From Photorhabdus australis DSM 17609 (GTDB taxonomy: Bacteria; Pseudomonadota; Gammaproteobacteria; Enterobacterales; Enterobacteriaceae), in assembly GCF_000711895.1 (NCBI RefSeq), contig NZ_JONO01000036.1, positions 1-57,688 of the forward strand: DNA of 57,688 nucleotides, in the 5' to 3' direction. A model generated the notes under the pieces. That model made no database searches. It saw only the letters and a list, made by a program, of their open reading frames with translations, and was not told the origin of the DNA. Both the position numbers and the translations under genes were made by a program. Shown piece after piece: positions 42,607 through 51,480 of this stretch (positions are counted from its first letter, which is position 1; the number at the start of each line of letters is the position of its first letter).

Positions 42607-43074
42607 TTACTCTTTTTCTGCAAGATAGGGATCAGAATAACCTAACTTTTGCATAATTTCTGTTTCCAGAGATTCCATTTCTTCTGCTTCATCATCTTCG
42701 ATATGGTCATAACCTAACAGGTGTAGGCATCCGTGTACAACCATATGTGCCCAATGTTCTTCTACTGTTTTTTGTTGCTCCTTTGCTTCTGTTTCAACTA
42801 CTTGGCGACAGATAATTAAATCACCGAGTAGAGGTAAATTAACCTCTGGTGGTGTTTCAAATGGAAAAGATAGTACATTTGTTGGTTTATCTTTACCACG
42901 GTAAGTCAGGTTTAAATCGAGACTTTCTGCTTCATCAACAATACGGATTGTTACTTCACTTTCAGGTTGGAACTGAGGTAAAACCCCATCCAGCCATTGC
43001 TGGAATAGGGTTTCTTCAGGAAGATTTTGTGCATTCTCGCAAGCAATTTGTAAATCAAGTATGACTGAGCTCAT
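42607..43074 (-). CDS. ybeY: Endoribonuclease YbeY
   Basis: Zinc-dependent RNase needed for 16S rRNA 3'-end maturation and 70S quality control. The metal site is the HxxxHxxxxxH motif in [11 protein letters not shown] near residue 114. It has 155 residues, as in E. coli. The start overlaps the ybeZ stop as ATGA. Confidence 0.96.
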   Translation of the reverse strand: MSSVILDLQIACENAQNLPEETLFQQWLDGVLPQFQPESEVTIRIVDEAESLDLNLTYRGKDKPTNVLSFPFETPPEVNLPLLGDLIICRQVVETEAKEQQKTVEEHWAHMVVHGCLHLLGYDHIEDDEAEEMESLETEIMQKLGYSDPYLAEKE

Positions 43075-44120
43075 TGTGTTTCCTGCTTGCGTTGTTCACT
43101 GGTGATTTGTTTACGCTTCTGCTCAGTTGCTTCCCATTCTTCATAAGCGATGACGATTTTGGCAACAACCGGATGACGGACAACATCATCACTGTGGAAG
43201 AAGTTAAAACTTAGCCCATTGACTCCTGACAATACTTCAATTGCATGGCGCAGACCAGATTTCTGTCCGCGAGGTAAATCAATTTGGGTGACATCCCCAG
43301 TGACAACCGCTTTGGAGTTGAAACCGATACGAGTCAGGAACATCTTCATCTGCTCGATAGTCGTGTTCTGGCTCTCATCCAGAATAATAAAAGCATCATT
43401 CAGGGTTCGTCCACGCATATAAGCTAATGGTGCAACTTCAATAACATTACGTTCGATCAGCTTCTCAACTTTTTCAAAACCTAGCATTTCAAATAAAGCG
43501 TCGTAGAGCGGGCGCAGGTACGGATCAACTTTCTGGCTCAGGTCACCAGGCAAGAATCCTAGTTTTTCACCAGCTTCTACTGCTGGACGGGTTAACAGAA
43601 TGCGACGAATTTCCTGACGCTCCAGTGCGTCGACCGCAGCAGCAACAGCGAGATAAGTTTTACCAGTGCCAGCTGGACCAACTCCGAACGTAATATCATG
43701 ACTGAGAATATTGGCGATATATTGCGTTTGATTGGGAGTTCGTGGTTTTACCATACCGCGCTTAGTACGAATATTAACGGACTTGCCGTAGTCAGGCATG
43801 CTTTCGGCGGTTTGTTCCAGAACCCGGCTCTCTGTAATTGCTAAGTGAATCTGTTCTGGCTTGATATCAGGGATTACCCCACGAACAGGGGCAGTTTCCA
43901 CATATAAATGGCGTAGAATATTGGTGGCTGCGCTAACGCACAGCGGTTTACCCATCAGTTTAAAACGGTTATCTCGTCGGCTGATTTCAATACCCAACCG
44001 GCGTTCAAGTTGTTTCAAATTATCATCAAACGGACCACACAGGCTCATTAGGCGCTGATTATCGGCTGGTTCGAGGAAAATTTCCTGAGTTGCTACTTGT
44101 GAATAAGTTTGTTGAATCAC
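43071..44120 (-). CDS. ybeZ: PhoH-like ATPase YbeZ
   Basis: ATPase of the PhoH family that works with YbeY in rRNA processing. Walker [14 protein letters not shown] is near residue 150, Walker [12 protein letters not shown] near 250, with [12 protein letters not shown] before it. An N-terminal KH-like segment ([18 protein letters not shown]) precedes the ATPase. It has 349 residues and is translationally coupled to ybeY; it follows miaB by 15 bases. Confidence 0.95.
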   Translation of the reverse strand: MIQQTYSQVATQEIFLEPADNQRLMSLCGPFDDNLKQLERRLGIEISRRDNRFKLMGKPLCVSAATNILRHLYVETAPVRGVIPDIKPEQIHLAITESRVLEQTAESMPDYGKSVNIRTKRGMVKPRTPNQTQYIANILSHDITFGVGPAGTGKTYLAVAAAVDALERQEIRRILLTRPAVEAGEKLGFLPGDLSQKVDPYLRPLYDALFEMLGFEKVEKLIERNVIEVAPLAYMRGRTLNDAFIILDESQNTTIEQMKMFLTRIGFNSKAVVTGDVTQIDLPRGQKSGLRHAIEVLSGVNGLSFNFFHSDDVVRHPVVAKIVIAYEEWEATEQKRKQITSEQRKQETQ

Positions 44121-44135
44121 TGATTATCTCTATGT

Positions 44136-45566
44136 TTAAGGCTGATAAATGCCGACTCCGATTTCATCTTCTTTACGGGTACGGGCTATTACGGACTCAG
44201 GTGATTCGTGTATACGAAGATCCATCAGATCTTCGGTACGGATAACTTTACCGCGTAGTGAGTTGGCGTAGACATCAACAATTTCAACATCAACGAACTT
44301 GCCAATCATGTCAGGCTGACCTTCGAAGTTGACGACTCGATTGTTTTCAGTACGGCCAGAAAGTTCCATCACATTTTTACGGGAAGTTCCTTCAACCAGA
44401 ATACGTTGTACGCTGCCCAACATAGCACGGCTGTAGTTCATAGCTTGTTGGTTAATGCGCTGTTGTAGCAGGTAAAGGCGTTGTTTTTTCTCTTCTTCGC
44501 TGACATCATCAGGCAGATCAGCTGCCGGTGTTCCCGGACGAGCAGAATAGATAAAGCTATAGCTCATATCGAAATTGACATCAGCGATCAACCTCATAGT
44601 TTTCTCAAAGTCATCTTGGGTTTCGCCTGGGAAGCCAATGATAAAATCAGAGCTTATCAGGATATCAGGACGTGCTTTACGTAGTTTGCGAATAATGCTC
44701 TTATATTCAAGAGCAGTGTGCGCCCGTTTCATCAACGTCAGAATACGGTCAGAGCCACTTTGCACCGGTAGATGCAGGAAGCTAACCAATTCCGGCGTGT
44801 CTTCGTAAACAGCAATAATATCGTCTGTAAACTCAATTGGGTGGCTAGTCGTAAAGCGAATACGGTCAATACCATCTATGGCCGCTACCAAACGAATTAA
44901 CTCAGCGAAAGAACAGATATCACCATCATAAGTGGCGCCACGATAAGCGTTCACGTTCTGACCGAGGAGATTGACTTCACGTACGCCTTGAGCGGCAAGC
45001 TGTGCGATTTCAAACAGAACATCATCGCATGGGCGGCTAACTTCTTCTCCGCGGGTATAAGGTACGACACAGAAAGTACAGTATTTGTTGCAGCCTTCCA
45101 TAATAGAAACGAAAGCAGACGGACCTTCAGCACGTGGTTCAGGCAGGCGGTCAAATTTCTCGATTTCCGGGAAGCTGATATCAACAACCGGGCTGCGGGT
45201 GCCTTTCACCTGGTTGATCATCTCAGGTAAACGGTGCAATGTTTGCGGCCCGAAAATAATATCTACACATTGAGCGCGCTGACGGATGAAATCCCCTTCC
45301 TGAGAGGCGACACAGCCACCGACTCCAATGATGATATCTGGATTGGTATCTTTTAGGTTTTTCCAGCGGCCTAATTGATGGAAAACTTTTTCTTGCGCTT
45401 TTTCACGGATTGAACAGGTATTCAATAGTAAAATGTCTGCTTCTTCGGCGACATCGGTTAACTGATAACCGTGAGTGCTTTCTAGTAGGTCGGCCATCTT
45501 AGATGAGTCATATTCATTCATCTGACAGCCCCAAGTTTTAATATACAGTTTTTTTATCGTCGACAT
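44136..45566 (-). CDS. miaB: tRNA-2-methylthio-N6-dimethylallyladenosine synthase MiaB
   Basis: Radical-SAM methylthiotransferase that turns i6A37 into ms2i6A37. The N-terminal cluster cysteines lie in [20 protein letters not shown] and GVGGCVASQ; the radical-SAM cluster is CNKYCTFC near residue 155; a C-terminal TRAM domain runs from about 375. I favour the ATG at 45566 ([13 protein letters not shown]); an ATG four codons earlier (45578) is possible, and neither has a strong ribosome site. Divergent from ubiF, as in E. coli. Confidence 0.95.
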   Translation of the reverse strand: MSTIKKLYIKTWGCQMNEYDSSKMADLLESTHGYQLTDVAEEADILLLNTCSIREKAQEKVFHQLGRWKNLKDTNPDIIIGVGGCVASQEGDFIRQRAQCVDIIFGPQTLHRLPEMINQVKGTRSPVVDISFPEIEKFDRLPEPRAEGPSAFVSIMEGCNKYCTFCVVPYTRGEEVSRPCDDVLFEIAQLAAQGVREVNLLGQNVNAYRGATYDGDICSFAELIRLVAAIDGIDRIRFTTSHPIEFTDDIIAVYEDTPELVSFLHLPVQSGSDRILTLMKRAHTALEYKSIIRKLRKARPDILISSDFIIGFPGETQDDFEKTMRLIADVNFDMSYSFIYSARPGTPAADLPDDVSEEEKKQRLYLLQQRINQQAMNYSRAMLGSVQRILVEGTSRKNVMELSGRTENNRVVNFEGQPDMIGKFVDVEIVDVYANSLRGKVIRTEDLMDLRIHESPESVIARTRKEDEIGVGIYQP

Positions 45567-45754
45567 TTTCTTGTGCATCCGAGCTTTTACAGTGCTGAAA
45601 GGTATTATTGCACTGCAAAAGCAGTTGTGTATTAGGCATAAAGTTGTCGGGTATTGTATTCATTTGAAGGAGCAGTGACCAGACTGTTAAACAGGATATT
45701 CTCTACCGGAGAATTAAAAATTCGGTACACTGTACTAATCAATGGGTTAATAGC

Positions 45755-46945
45755 ATGACTGAGATGAATAATTCACAACAGATTTTTGATGTAGTGGTGG
45801 TTGGTGCTGGCATGATCGGCGCTGCAACAGCATTGGGGCTGGCACAGGAAGGTTGGACAGTCGCTTTATTGGATCATCAACCACCACAATCTTATGATGC
45901 ACAGAGTCAGCCTGATGTGCGCGTATCGGCGATTAGCTGTGCTTCTGTGGATCTGCTCAAACAGTTTGGTGCATGGGATTCAGTATTACAGATGCGCGGT
46001 GTGCCGTACCGTAAATTGGAAACTTGGGAACAGAATGATTCCAATTTAGTGTTTGATGCGAAAAGCCTGGGGTTGCCTGAGTTAGGCTATATGGTTGAAA
46101 ATCGTGTTTTGCAGTTGGCTCTTTGGCAACAGTTTGAAAAACATCCTAATCTAACTTTGCTGTGTCCGACAGTACTACAATCTATGCAACGTCACAAAGA
46201 AAGCTGGTTAGTTACTTTGTCTGACGGAACTAAAATTAATACCCGTTTGATTGCTGGCGCTGATGGTGCCCATTCTCAGGTTCGCAAAATGGCTGGAATT
46301 GGCAGCCATGGTTGGCAGTACAGACAGTCTTGTATGTTGATTACGGTAAAAACGGAACAGCCACAACAGGATATTACCTGGCAGCAGTTTTTTTCTTCAG
46401 GTCCAAGAGCATTTCTTCCGCTATTTGATCAATGGGCTTCGTTGGTATGGTATGACAAACCGGCTCGTATACGGCAGTTACAGACAATGTCAATGGTTCA
46501 ACTTGAGCAGGAAATTTTTCAGGCATTTCCTGTACGGTTAGGTAAAGTGACTCCAATTGCAGTTGGCTCATTTCCTTTAACTCGGCATCATGCTAACAGC
46601 TATGTGCGTGAAGGGTTGGTATTGCTGGGTGATGCTGCTCATACAATTAATCCACTTGCTGGGCAAGGGGTGAATCTTGGTTACCGTGATGTGAATACTT
46701 TGCTTAATGTTTTGGTGAAGGCCAGAGAATTAACAGAACAATGGGATTCATTGGAAGTGTTGATGCGTTATCAGCGCTGTAGAATGCCGGATAATCTGAT
46801 GATGCAGGCTGGAATGGATCTATTTTATACGGTGTTCAGTAGTGAGTTCCTGGGGTTGAAAGTAGCACGTAATTTGGCTCTGATGGCAGCTCAACGGGCT
46901 GGTGTAATGAAAAAAGCGGTGCTTAAGTATGCGTTAGGATTGTAA
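45755..46945 (+). CDS. ubiF: 3-demethoxyubiquinol 3-hydroxylase UbiF
   Basis: FAD monooxygenase adding the last hydroxyl in ubiquinone synthesis. The FAD dinucleotide motif is VVGAGMIGAATALGLA at about residues 14-29, the DG motif is IAGADGAHSQVR and the GD motif is GDAAHTINPLAGQGVNLGYRD split over the flavin site near residue 288. It has 396 residues (391 in E. coli). An alternative ATG lies three codons in. Distinguished from UbiH/UbiI by synteny with miaB and the C-terminus KKAVLKYALGL. Confidence 0.94.
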   Translation: MTEMNNSQQIFDVVVVGAGMIGAATALGLAQEGWTVALLDHQPPQSYDAQSQPDVRVSAISCASVDLLKQFGAWDSVLQMRGVPYRKLETWEQNDSNLVFDAKSLGLPELGYMVENRVLQLALWQQFEKHPNLTLLCPTVLQSMQRHKESWLVTLSDGTKINTRLIAGADGAHSQVRKMAGIGSHGWQYRQSCMLITVKTEQPQQDITWQQFFSSGPRAFLPLFDQWASLVWYDKPARIRQLQTMSMVQLEQEIFQAFPVRLGKVTPIAVGSFPLTRHHANSYVREGLVLLGDAAHTINPLAGQGVNLGYRDVNTLLNVLVKARELTEQWDSLEVLMRYQRCRMPDNLMMQAGMDLFYTVFSSEFLGLKVARNLALMAAQRAGVMKKAVLKYALGL

Positions 46946-47074
46946 CGTATAGGTATAGATTGGTAGTGAAGATTGCAAGCACGTCGTAAATCTATTTATG
47001 GCGTGAACAGTTCACTTTTCTTTAGATAGAGCTAATTGACAAGTTAAGGAAGAAAAGATCGGTCGGGCTGGAAA

Positions 47075-47101
47075 GTAAAAAACAAAACCACCTCGCGGTG
47101 G
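47075..47101 (-). terminator. Terminator of the tRNA operon
   Basis: On the minus strand CCACC-GCGA-GGTGG is followed by TTTTGTTTTTT. It lies 74 bases after the last tRNA. Confidence 0.88.
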
Positions 47102-47174
47102 CTTTCTGCATCAAAAAATATTCTTCTGTATATTCTTTCTCAGTGCGTCACTTTACATAACACATTGATAAATA

Positions 47175-47249
47175 TGGCTGGGGTACCAGGATTCGAACCT
47201 GGGAATGCCGGAATCAGAATCCGGTGCCTTACCGCTTGGCGATACCCCA
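47175..47249 (-). tRNA. glnV: tRNA-Gln(CTG)
   Basis: 75-nt cloverleaf with encoded CCA. The anticodon CTG is at 47215-47217 in loop TTCTGAT. TTCGAATCC T-loop and a TGGGGTA/TACCCCA acceptor stem are intact. Last tRNA of the operon. E. coli has two such copies; here only one is seen. The symbol is by synteny. Confidence 0.95.
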
Positions 47250-47255
47250 ACAAAA

Positions 47256-47332
47256 TGGTGGCTACGACGGGAATCGAACCTGTGACCCCAGCATTATGAG
47301 TGCTGTGCTCTAACCAGCTGAGCTACGTGAGA
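47256..47332 (-). pseudogene. metU: Degenerate tRNA-Met(CAT) copy with broken acceptor stem
   Basis: From the D-stem to the CCA end it is identical to the intact tRNA-Met at 47668-47744, including anticodon CAT (47296-47298). The 5' acceptor strand is TCTCACG instead of GGCTACG, while the 3' strand is still CGTAGCC. Only three Watson-Crick pairs (5-68, 6-67, 7-66) and one wobble (3-70) remain. Such an RNA is unlikely to be matured by RNase P and charged normally. It is probably dead, though a new role is not excluded. Confidence 0.75.
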
Positions 47333-47358
47333 ACTTCTAGTAAGGGATATTCAGTCAA

Positions 47359-47433
47359 TGGCTGGGGTACCAGGATTCGAACCTGGGTATGCCAGGATCA
47401 AAACCTGGTGCCTTACCGCTTGGCGATACCCCA
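47359..47433 (-). tRNA. glnW: tRNA-Gln(TTG)
   Basis: 75-nt cloverleaf with encoded CCA and anticodon TTG at 47399-47401. It is identical base for base to the next copy. It lies 26 bases before the degenerate tRNA-Met in transcription order. Confidence 0.96.
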
Positions 47434-47472
47434 ACTGAAAATTAGCCACTACGCAACATGTCATCAAAACTA

Positions 47473-47547
47473 TGGCTGGGGTACCAGGATTCGAACCTGG
47501 GTATGCCAGGATCAAAACCTGGTGCCTTACCGCTTGGCGATACCCCA
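47473..47547 (-). tRNA. glnU: tRNA-Gln(TTG)
   Basis: 75-nt cloverleaf with encoded CCA and anticodon TTG at 47513-47515. Identical to the copy at 47359-47433. Confidence 0.96.
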
Positions 47548-47576
47548 TCTAAATAATGATAACTTGATGAATGTAA

Positions 47577-47661
47577 TGGTGCGGGAGGCGAGACTTGAAC
47601 TCGCACACCTTGCGGCGCCAGAACCTAAATCTGGTGCGTCTACCAATTTCGCCACTCCCGC
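47577..47661 (-). tRNA. leuW: tRNA-Leu(TAG)
   Basis: 85-nt class II tRNA with a long variable arm (GGCGCCGCAAGGTGT region) and encoded CCA. Anticodon TAG is at 47625-47627. The acceptor GCGGGAG/CTCCCGC is intact. Confidence 0.96.
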
Positions 47662-47667
47662 AAAAGA

Positions 47668-47744
47668 TGGTGGCTACGACGGGAATCGAACCTGTGACCC
47701 CAGCATTATGAGTGCTGTGCTCTAACCAGCTGAGCTACGTAGCC
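47668..47744 (-). tRNA. metT: tRNA-Met(CAT), elongator
   Basis: 77-nt elongator methionine tRNA with acceptor GGCTACG/CGTAGCC, encoded CCA and anticodon CAT at 47708-47710. It is the first tRNA of the operon and the only intact Met copy in the window. Confidence 0.96.
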
Positions 47745-47782
47745 ATCTTTTTTGCATTACCTTCATCGGCGTTGCGGGGCGC

Positions 47783-47811
47783 ATTATGCGTATATCAGCT
47801 AAATGCGTCAA
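47783..47811 (-). promoter_or_regulatory. Promoter of the tRNA operon
   Basis: On the minus strand TTGACG (-35, 47806-47811), a 17-base spacer and CATAAT (-10, 47783-47788) are followed by the GC-rich GCGCCCCGC. The GC discriminator is the mark of stringently controlled stable-RNA promoters. Confidence 0.85.
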
Positions 47812-47893
47812 CTGCTTTTTTCTTGAAATCTGCTTAAGGTCGCTCGTTTGTTTGGCATATAAGCATTTTGCTGACAAAATCAACAAAAAATAA

Positions 47894-49120
47894 CTATACT
47901 CCTTCGAGTAAGTGTTGTAACAGAACACCATTAAGCATAGCACGTTTAGTCAGAGCGAAGGCGCCAATAGCAGAACAGTGGATTAATTCAGAAACCACGA
48001 TTGGTAGATCTTGACGAAATTCTTTCAAGACCTGAGAGTTGATACAACTTTGAATAGCGGGTAAGAGTACTTTTTGAGCTTCAGTAATTTCTCCTGCCAG
48101 AACAACCTTCTGTGGATTAAATAAATTAATCGCGATAGAGATGGCTTTGCCGAGGTAATGGCCGACATTTTTTATCACTTCAGAAGCTAATGGATCATTT
48201 TGATTAGCGGCTTGGCAGATAGCTCTGATATTGCAATTATTCAATGTTAGCTGGCTTGGAAAACCTTGTTTTAATTGATGCTGAACTCGCGCTTCTATCG
48301 CTGAGTTAGCGGCGATAGTTTCCAGGCAGCCAAAATTGCCGCAGTGACAGAGCTCACCGAGTGGATCAATTTGAATATGGCCAATTTCACCTAAGTTTCC
48401 TTTATTATTGAGAAGTATCTGGTTATTGATAATCACCCCGGCACCGGTACCTCTATGGATACGTACTAATATTGAATCTTCACAATCACGGGTGGCGCCG
48501 AAATAGTGTTCAGCCAATGCCAAACTGCGGATGTCATGACCAATAAAACAGGTGATATTGAAATGTTTTTTCAGGTTATCTACTAGAGTCCAGTTAGTCA
48601 CTTTAATATGAGGCATATAACGAATGATGCCCCTATGTGGATCAACGAGTCCTGGCAGGATAACTGAAATAGCGATTAACTCGCGGATCTTACGTTGGTT
48701 TTGTTGAATAAAATTTTCAATTGCACTGATAAGCAGGTTTTCGACTTTCTGCTGAGTGGTTTCAGGTAGTGGGTAATGTTCTTCAACCAGTGCTTTGCCA
48801 CTCATATCATAAAGAGCAAGGGTAGCATCATGGCGGCCAAGACGGACACCGATAGTATGGAAGTGACGATTTTCAGTAACGATGGAAATGGCGCGGCGGC
48901 CTCCGGTAGAGGCTTGTTGATCGACTTCTTTAATCAAGCCCCGTTCGAGTAACTGACGAGTAATTTTAGTCACACTGGCTGGCGCAAGTTGACTTTGTTC
49001 AGCAATTTGAATGCGAGAGATTGGCCCTTGTTGATCAATCAGCCGATATACCACGGCTCCGTTAAGTTGCTTCACAAGGTCAATATTACCAATTTGTTTT
49101 TGTGTGTTGTTATAACTCAT
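47894..49120 (-). CDS. nagC: N-acetylglucosamine repressor NagC (ROK family)
   Basis: Repressor of nag genes, relieved by GlcNAc-6-phosphate. The N-terminal winged helix is at about residues 18-75 (GPISRIQIAEQSQLAPASVT recognition region), followed by a ROK sugar-kinase-like domain with the zinc motif CHCGNFGCLE near residue 248. It has 408 residues (406 in E. coli). It follows nagA by 15 bases. The nagD and asnB genes that follow in E. coli are absent; the tRNA promoter comes directly after. Confidence 0.95.
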   Translation of the reverse strand: MSYNNTQKQIGNIDLVKQLNGAVVYRLIDQQGPISRIQIAEQSQLAPASVTKITRQLLERGLIKEVDQQASTGGRRAISIVTENRHFHTIGVRLGRHDATLALYDMSGKALVEEHYPLPETTQQKVENLLISAIENFIQQNQRKIRELIAISVILPGLVDPHRGIIRYMPHIKVTNWTLVDNLKKHFNITCFIGHDIRSLALAEHYFGATRDCEDSILVRIHRGTGAGVIINNQILLNNKGNLGEIGHIQIDPLGELCHCGNFGCLETIAANSAIEARVQHQLKQGFPSQLTLNNCNIRAICQAANQNDPLASEVIKNVGHYLGKAISIAINLFNPQKVVLAGEITEAQKVLLPAIQSCINSQVLKEFRQDLPIVVSELIHCSAIGAFALTKRAMLNGVLLQHLLEGV

Positions 49121-49135
49121 CAGTTATTTAGTCCG

Positions 49136-50296
49136 TCAAAGTTCAGTTTCTTTTCCGTTAACGATGGTCTTGCGAATTTTAAAGTCGTGACTGAAAACAA
49201 TAAGGTTAGCGATTTTCCCGGTTTCAACGGCGCCAAGATATTTATCAACGCCAATTGCGCGAGCGGGGTAGAGAGTTGCCATCCTCAGAGCTTCATCTAG
49301 TGCAATACCAACATGTTCAACGCTATTTTTAACGGCATCTATCATAGTGAGAGAAGAGCCACTTAGAACGCCGTTTTGATCAACACATAATCCGTTGCGA
49401 TAGTATATGGTCTTACCTGCGAAGGTGAAATGCTCCATTTTACAGGAGGCAGGATCGAGCCCGGCAGGAGCCGTCGCATCTGTTACTAAAATTAACTTAT
49501 CGTTTTTCAAACGCTTGGTATTACGAATATTTGGCCATGAAACGTGCAAACCATCAGCGATGATTCCAGCATAAATTTCAGGTGTATCAAAGATAGCGCC
49601 AATCAAACCGGGTTGGCGGCCTGAAATAGCTGGCATGGCATTATAAAGATGGGTTGAGATAGTAATTCCGTGTCGGAATCCCTGTCGGGCTTCTTCATAA
49701 CTGGCATTTGAATGACCAGCAGAAATGACAATACCGGCTTCTACTAATTGCTGAATATATTTTTGTTCGACCACTTCTGGCGCTAGAGTCAATTTAGTGA
49801 TGACATCGGCGTTATCACATAGGAAATTTATCATCTCCGGGGTAGGTTTACGGATAAGCTCTGGATTATGAGTGCCTTTCTTTACCGGATTGAGATAAGG
49901 ACCTTCCAGATGCAGACCTAAAGCCTGATGCTGATTATGATTAAGATAAGTGCGCATGACTTCAACAGAGGCCATCATCAATTCGTCTGTGCTGGTAATT
50001 AGAGTTGGTAAGTAACTGGTACAGCCAGAACGTTCATTAGTTCTTTGCATGATATCCAGTGTTTTTTCTGAAATATTTTCCAACTGATCGTTGAACTGAA
50101 CACCACCACAGCCGTTAACTTGCAGATCAATAAAACCGGGGGAAAGAATTGCGCCATTTAGATCACGTTTTTCAATCTGTTCGGGTAACTCTTGTGTTAG
50201 GCAAATGCGTTTAATTAAGCCGTCTGCAATTATAACAGCATGATTATCCAGTCTATCGTGACCAGTATATATAATGCAGTTGGTTAAAGCATACAT
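49136..50296 (-). CDS. nagA: N-acetylglucosamine-6-phosphate deacetylase NagA
   Basis: Removes acetate from GlcNAc-6-phosphate. Amidohydrolase TIM barrel of 386 residues (382 in E. coli). [16 protein letters not shown] near residue 57, the metal-site [10 protein letters not shown] with Glu near residue 131, SAGHSNA and THLYNAMP with His ligands, and [10 protein letters not shown] with the catalytic Asp near 273 are all present. It follows nagB by 96 bases. Confidence 0.96.
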   Translation of the reverse strand: MYALTNCIIYTGHDRLDNHAVIIADGLIKRICLTQELPEQIEKRDLNGAILSPGFIDLQVNGCGGVQFNDQLENISEKTLDIMQRTNERSGCTSYLPTLITSTDELMMASVEVMRTYLNHNQHQALGLHLEGPYLNPVKKGTHNPELIRKPTPEMINFLCDNADVITKLTLAPEVVEQKYIQQLVEAGIVISAGHSNASYEEARQGFRHGITISTHLYNAMPAISGRQPGLIGAIFDTPEIYAGIIADGLHVSWPNIRNTKRLKNDKLILVTDATAPAGLDPASCKMEHFTFAGKTIYYRNGLCVDQNGVLSGSSLTMIDAVKNSVEHVGIALDEALRMATLYPARAIGVDKYLGAVETGKIANLIVFSHDFKIRKTIVNGKETEL

Positions 50297-50392
50297 TTTA
50301 GCCTCCTATGGGATCGAGGGGGGATGATTGGGAATATAAATTGAGATTGTTATGGTAATCAGCCTAAATGGGTTTTAGGCTGATATGGATTC

Positions 50393-51205
50393 TTATTTTT
50401 TGCTGGAGAATTCGCCGATAATATCTGCTTCCAATTGGTGAAAATATTTGACTGTTTTTACCTTCAATTCCATTGTTGCCGGTTCGTCACAAACAATGAT
50501 GGATTTAGGATGCATTTGCAGACAGCTTATCGTCCACATATGGTTGACATTACCTTCAATTGCCGCCTGAATGGCTTGAGCCTTATTGAGACCTGTTGCA
50601 AGGATCATAATTTCTTCTGCATCCATTAGAGTGCCTACACCTACCGTCAGGGCATATTTAGGTACCTGATTAATATCATTAGCAAAGAAACGGGAGTTGG
50701 CAGTGCGGGTTTCTATAGTTAGTGTTTTGATACGGGTGCGTGAAGTCAAAGAGGATGCGGGTTCATTGAAAGCAATATGACCGTCATTCCCTACTCCTCC
50801 CATAAACAGATGAATTTGGCCATAAGACTTAATTTTGTCTTCATAACGTTGGCACTCTGCATCAACATCAGGCGCATTACCATTGAGCAGATTGATATTT
50901 TCTCTTGGAATATCAATATGATCAAAGAAATTATGGTGCATAAAACTATGGTAACTTTGTGGGTGATCTTCGGAGATACCTACATATTCATCCATATTGA
51001 ATGTGACGACATGTTTAAAACTGACTTCTCCTGCTTTGTGTAGTGCAATCAATTCCTTGTAAGTTTCCAGTGGAGTGCTGCCAGTTGGCAATCCTAAGAT
51101 AAAAGGATGCTCTACGGTTGGGTTAAATGCATTTATTTTACTAACGATATAGTGTGCAGACCATTTACCAACATCACTTGCATTCGTTAGGGGGATAAGT
51201 CTCAT
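50393..51205 (-). CDS. nagB: Glucosamine-6-phosphate deaminase NagB
   Basis: Converts glucosamine-6-phosphate to fructose-6-phosphate and ammonia; allosterically activated by GlcNAc-6-phosphate. It has 270 residues (266 in E. coli). [13 protein letters not shown] is the phosphate loop near residue 37, FNMDEYVGI contains the catalytic Asp near 72, and [18 protein letters not shown] contains the catalytic His/Glu near 143. Its upstream gap of 275 bases carries the nagE terminator and must hold its promoter. Confidence 0.97.
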   Translation of the reverse strand: MRLIPLTNASDVGKWSAHYIVSKINAFNPTVEHPFILGLPTGSTPLETYKELIALHKAGEVSFKHVVTFNMDEYVGISEDHPQSYHSFMHHNFFDHIDIPRENINLLNGNAPDVDAECQRYEDKIKSYGQIHLFMGGVGNDGHIAFNEPASSLTSRTRIKTLTIETRTANSRFFANDINQVPKYALTVGVGTLMDAEEIMILATGLNKAQAIQAAIEGNVNHMWTISCLQMHPKSIIVCDEPATMELKVKTVKYFHQLEADIIGEFSSKK

Positions 51206-51335
51206 AATTGCCTCTTAAAACAAGAAATTATAGCGGTTGAATAAATTAGCTGGTTAACTAATCTTCTTATTGTGCGAATACTAAATCATTTGTATGAGCA
51301 GAGATATACTGTACCTTAAAGATATTTTTTATATT

Positions 51336-51355
51336 AAAATAAGATGCGAAAAATA
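51336..51355. promoter_or_regulatory. Possible NagC-binding region upstream of nagB
   Basis: AAAATAAGATGCGAAAAATA lies 131-150 bases upstream of the nagB ATG. It is AT-rich with a central GCG, loosely like NagC operators, but its halves are not a clean inverted repeat. Weak. Confidence 0.2.
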
Positions 51356-51432
51356 GCCAGATAATTAATGGTAAAAGTTATCTATTTTACGATTTTGTCA
51401 CTTATTTGGTCATCTTATTTTTCAATAAAAAT

Positions 51433-51461
51433 AAAAGGGAACGAGAGATGAGTTCCCTTTT
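51433..51461 (-). terminator. Terminator after nagE
   Basis: AAAAGGGAAC and GTTCCCTTTT form a perfect 10-bp stem, with ATTTTTATTG after it on the minus strand. It lies 20 bases after the nagE stop and separates nagE from nagBAC. Confidence 0.85.
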
Positions 51462-51480
51462 AAGTTCGAGGTGTTTTTAA

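Noticed and set aside
47359-47547. Tandem identical tRNA-Gln genes as a CRISPR-like repeat
   Set aside because: The units are complete tRNA genes with anticodons and CCA ends; no CRISPR repeat-spacer pattern occurs in the window.
47300-47725. 141-codon reading frame on the plus strand
   Set aside because: It lies across the tRNA genes on the other strand; the repeated peptide GTRIRTWVCQDQNLVPYRLA is just translated tRNA-Gln.
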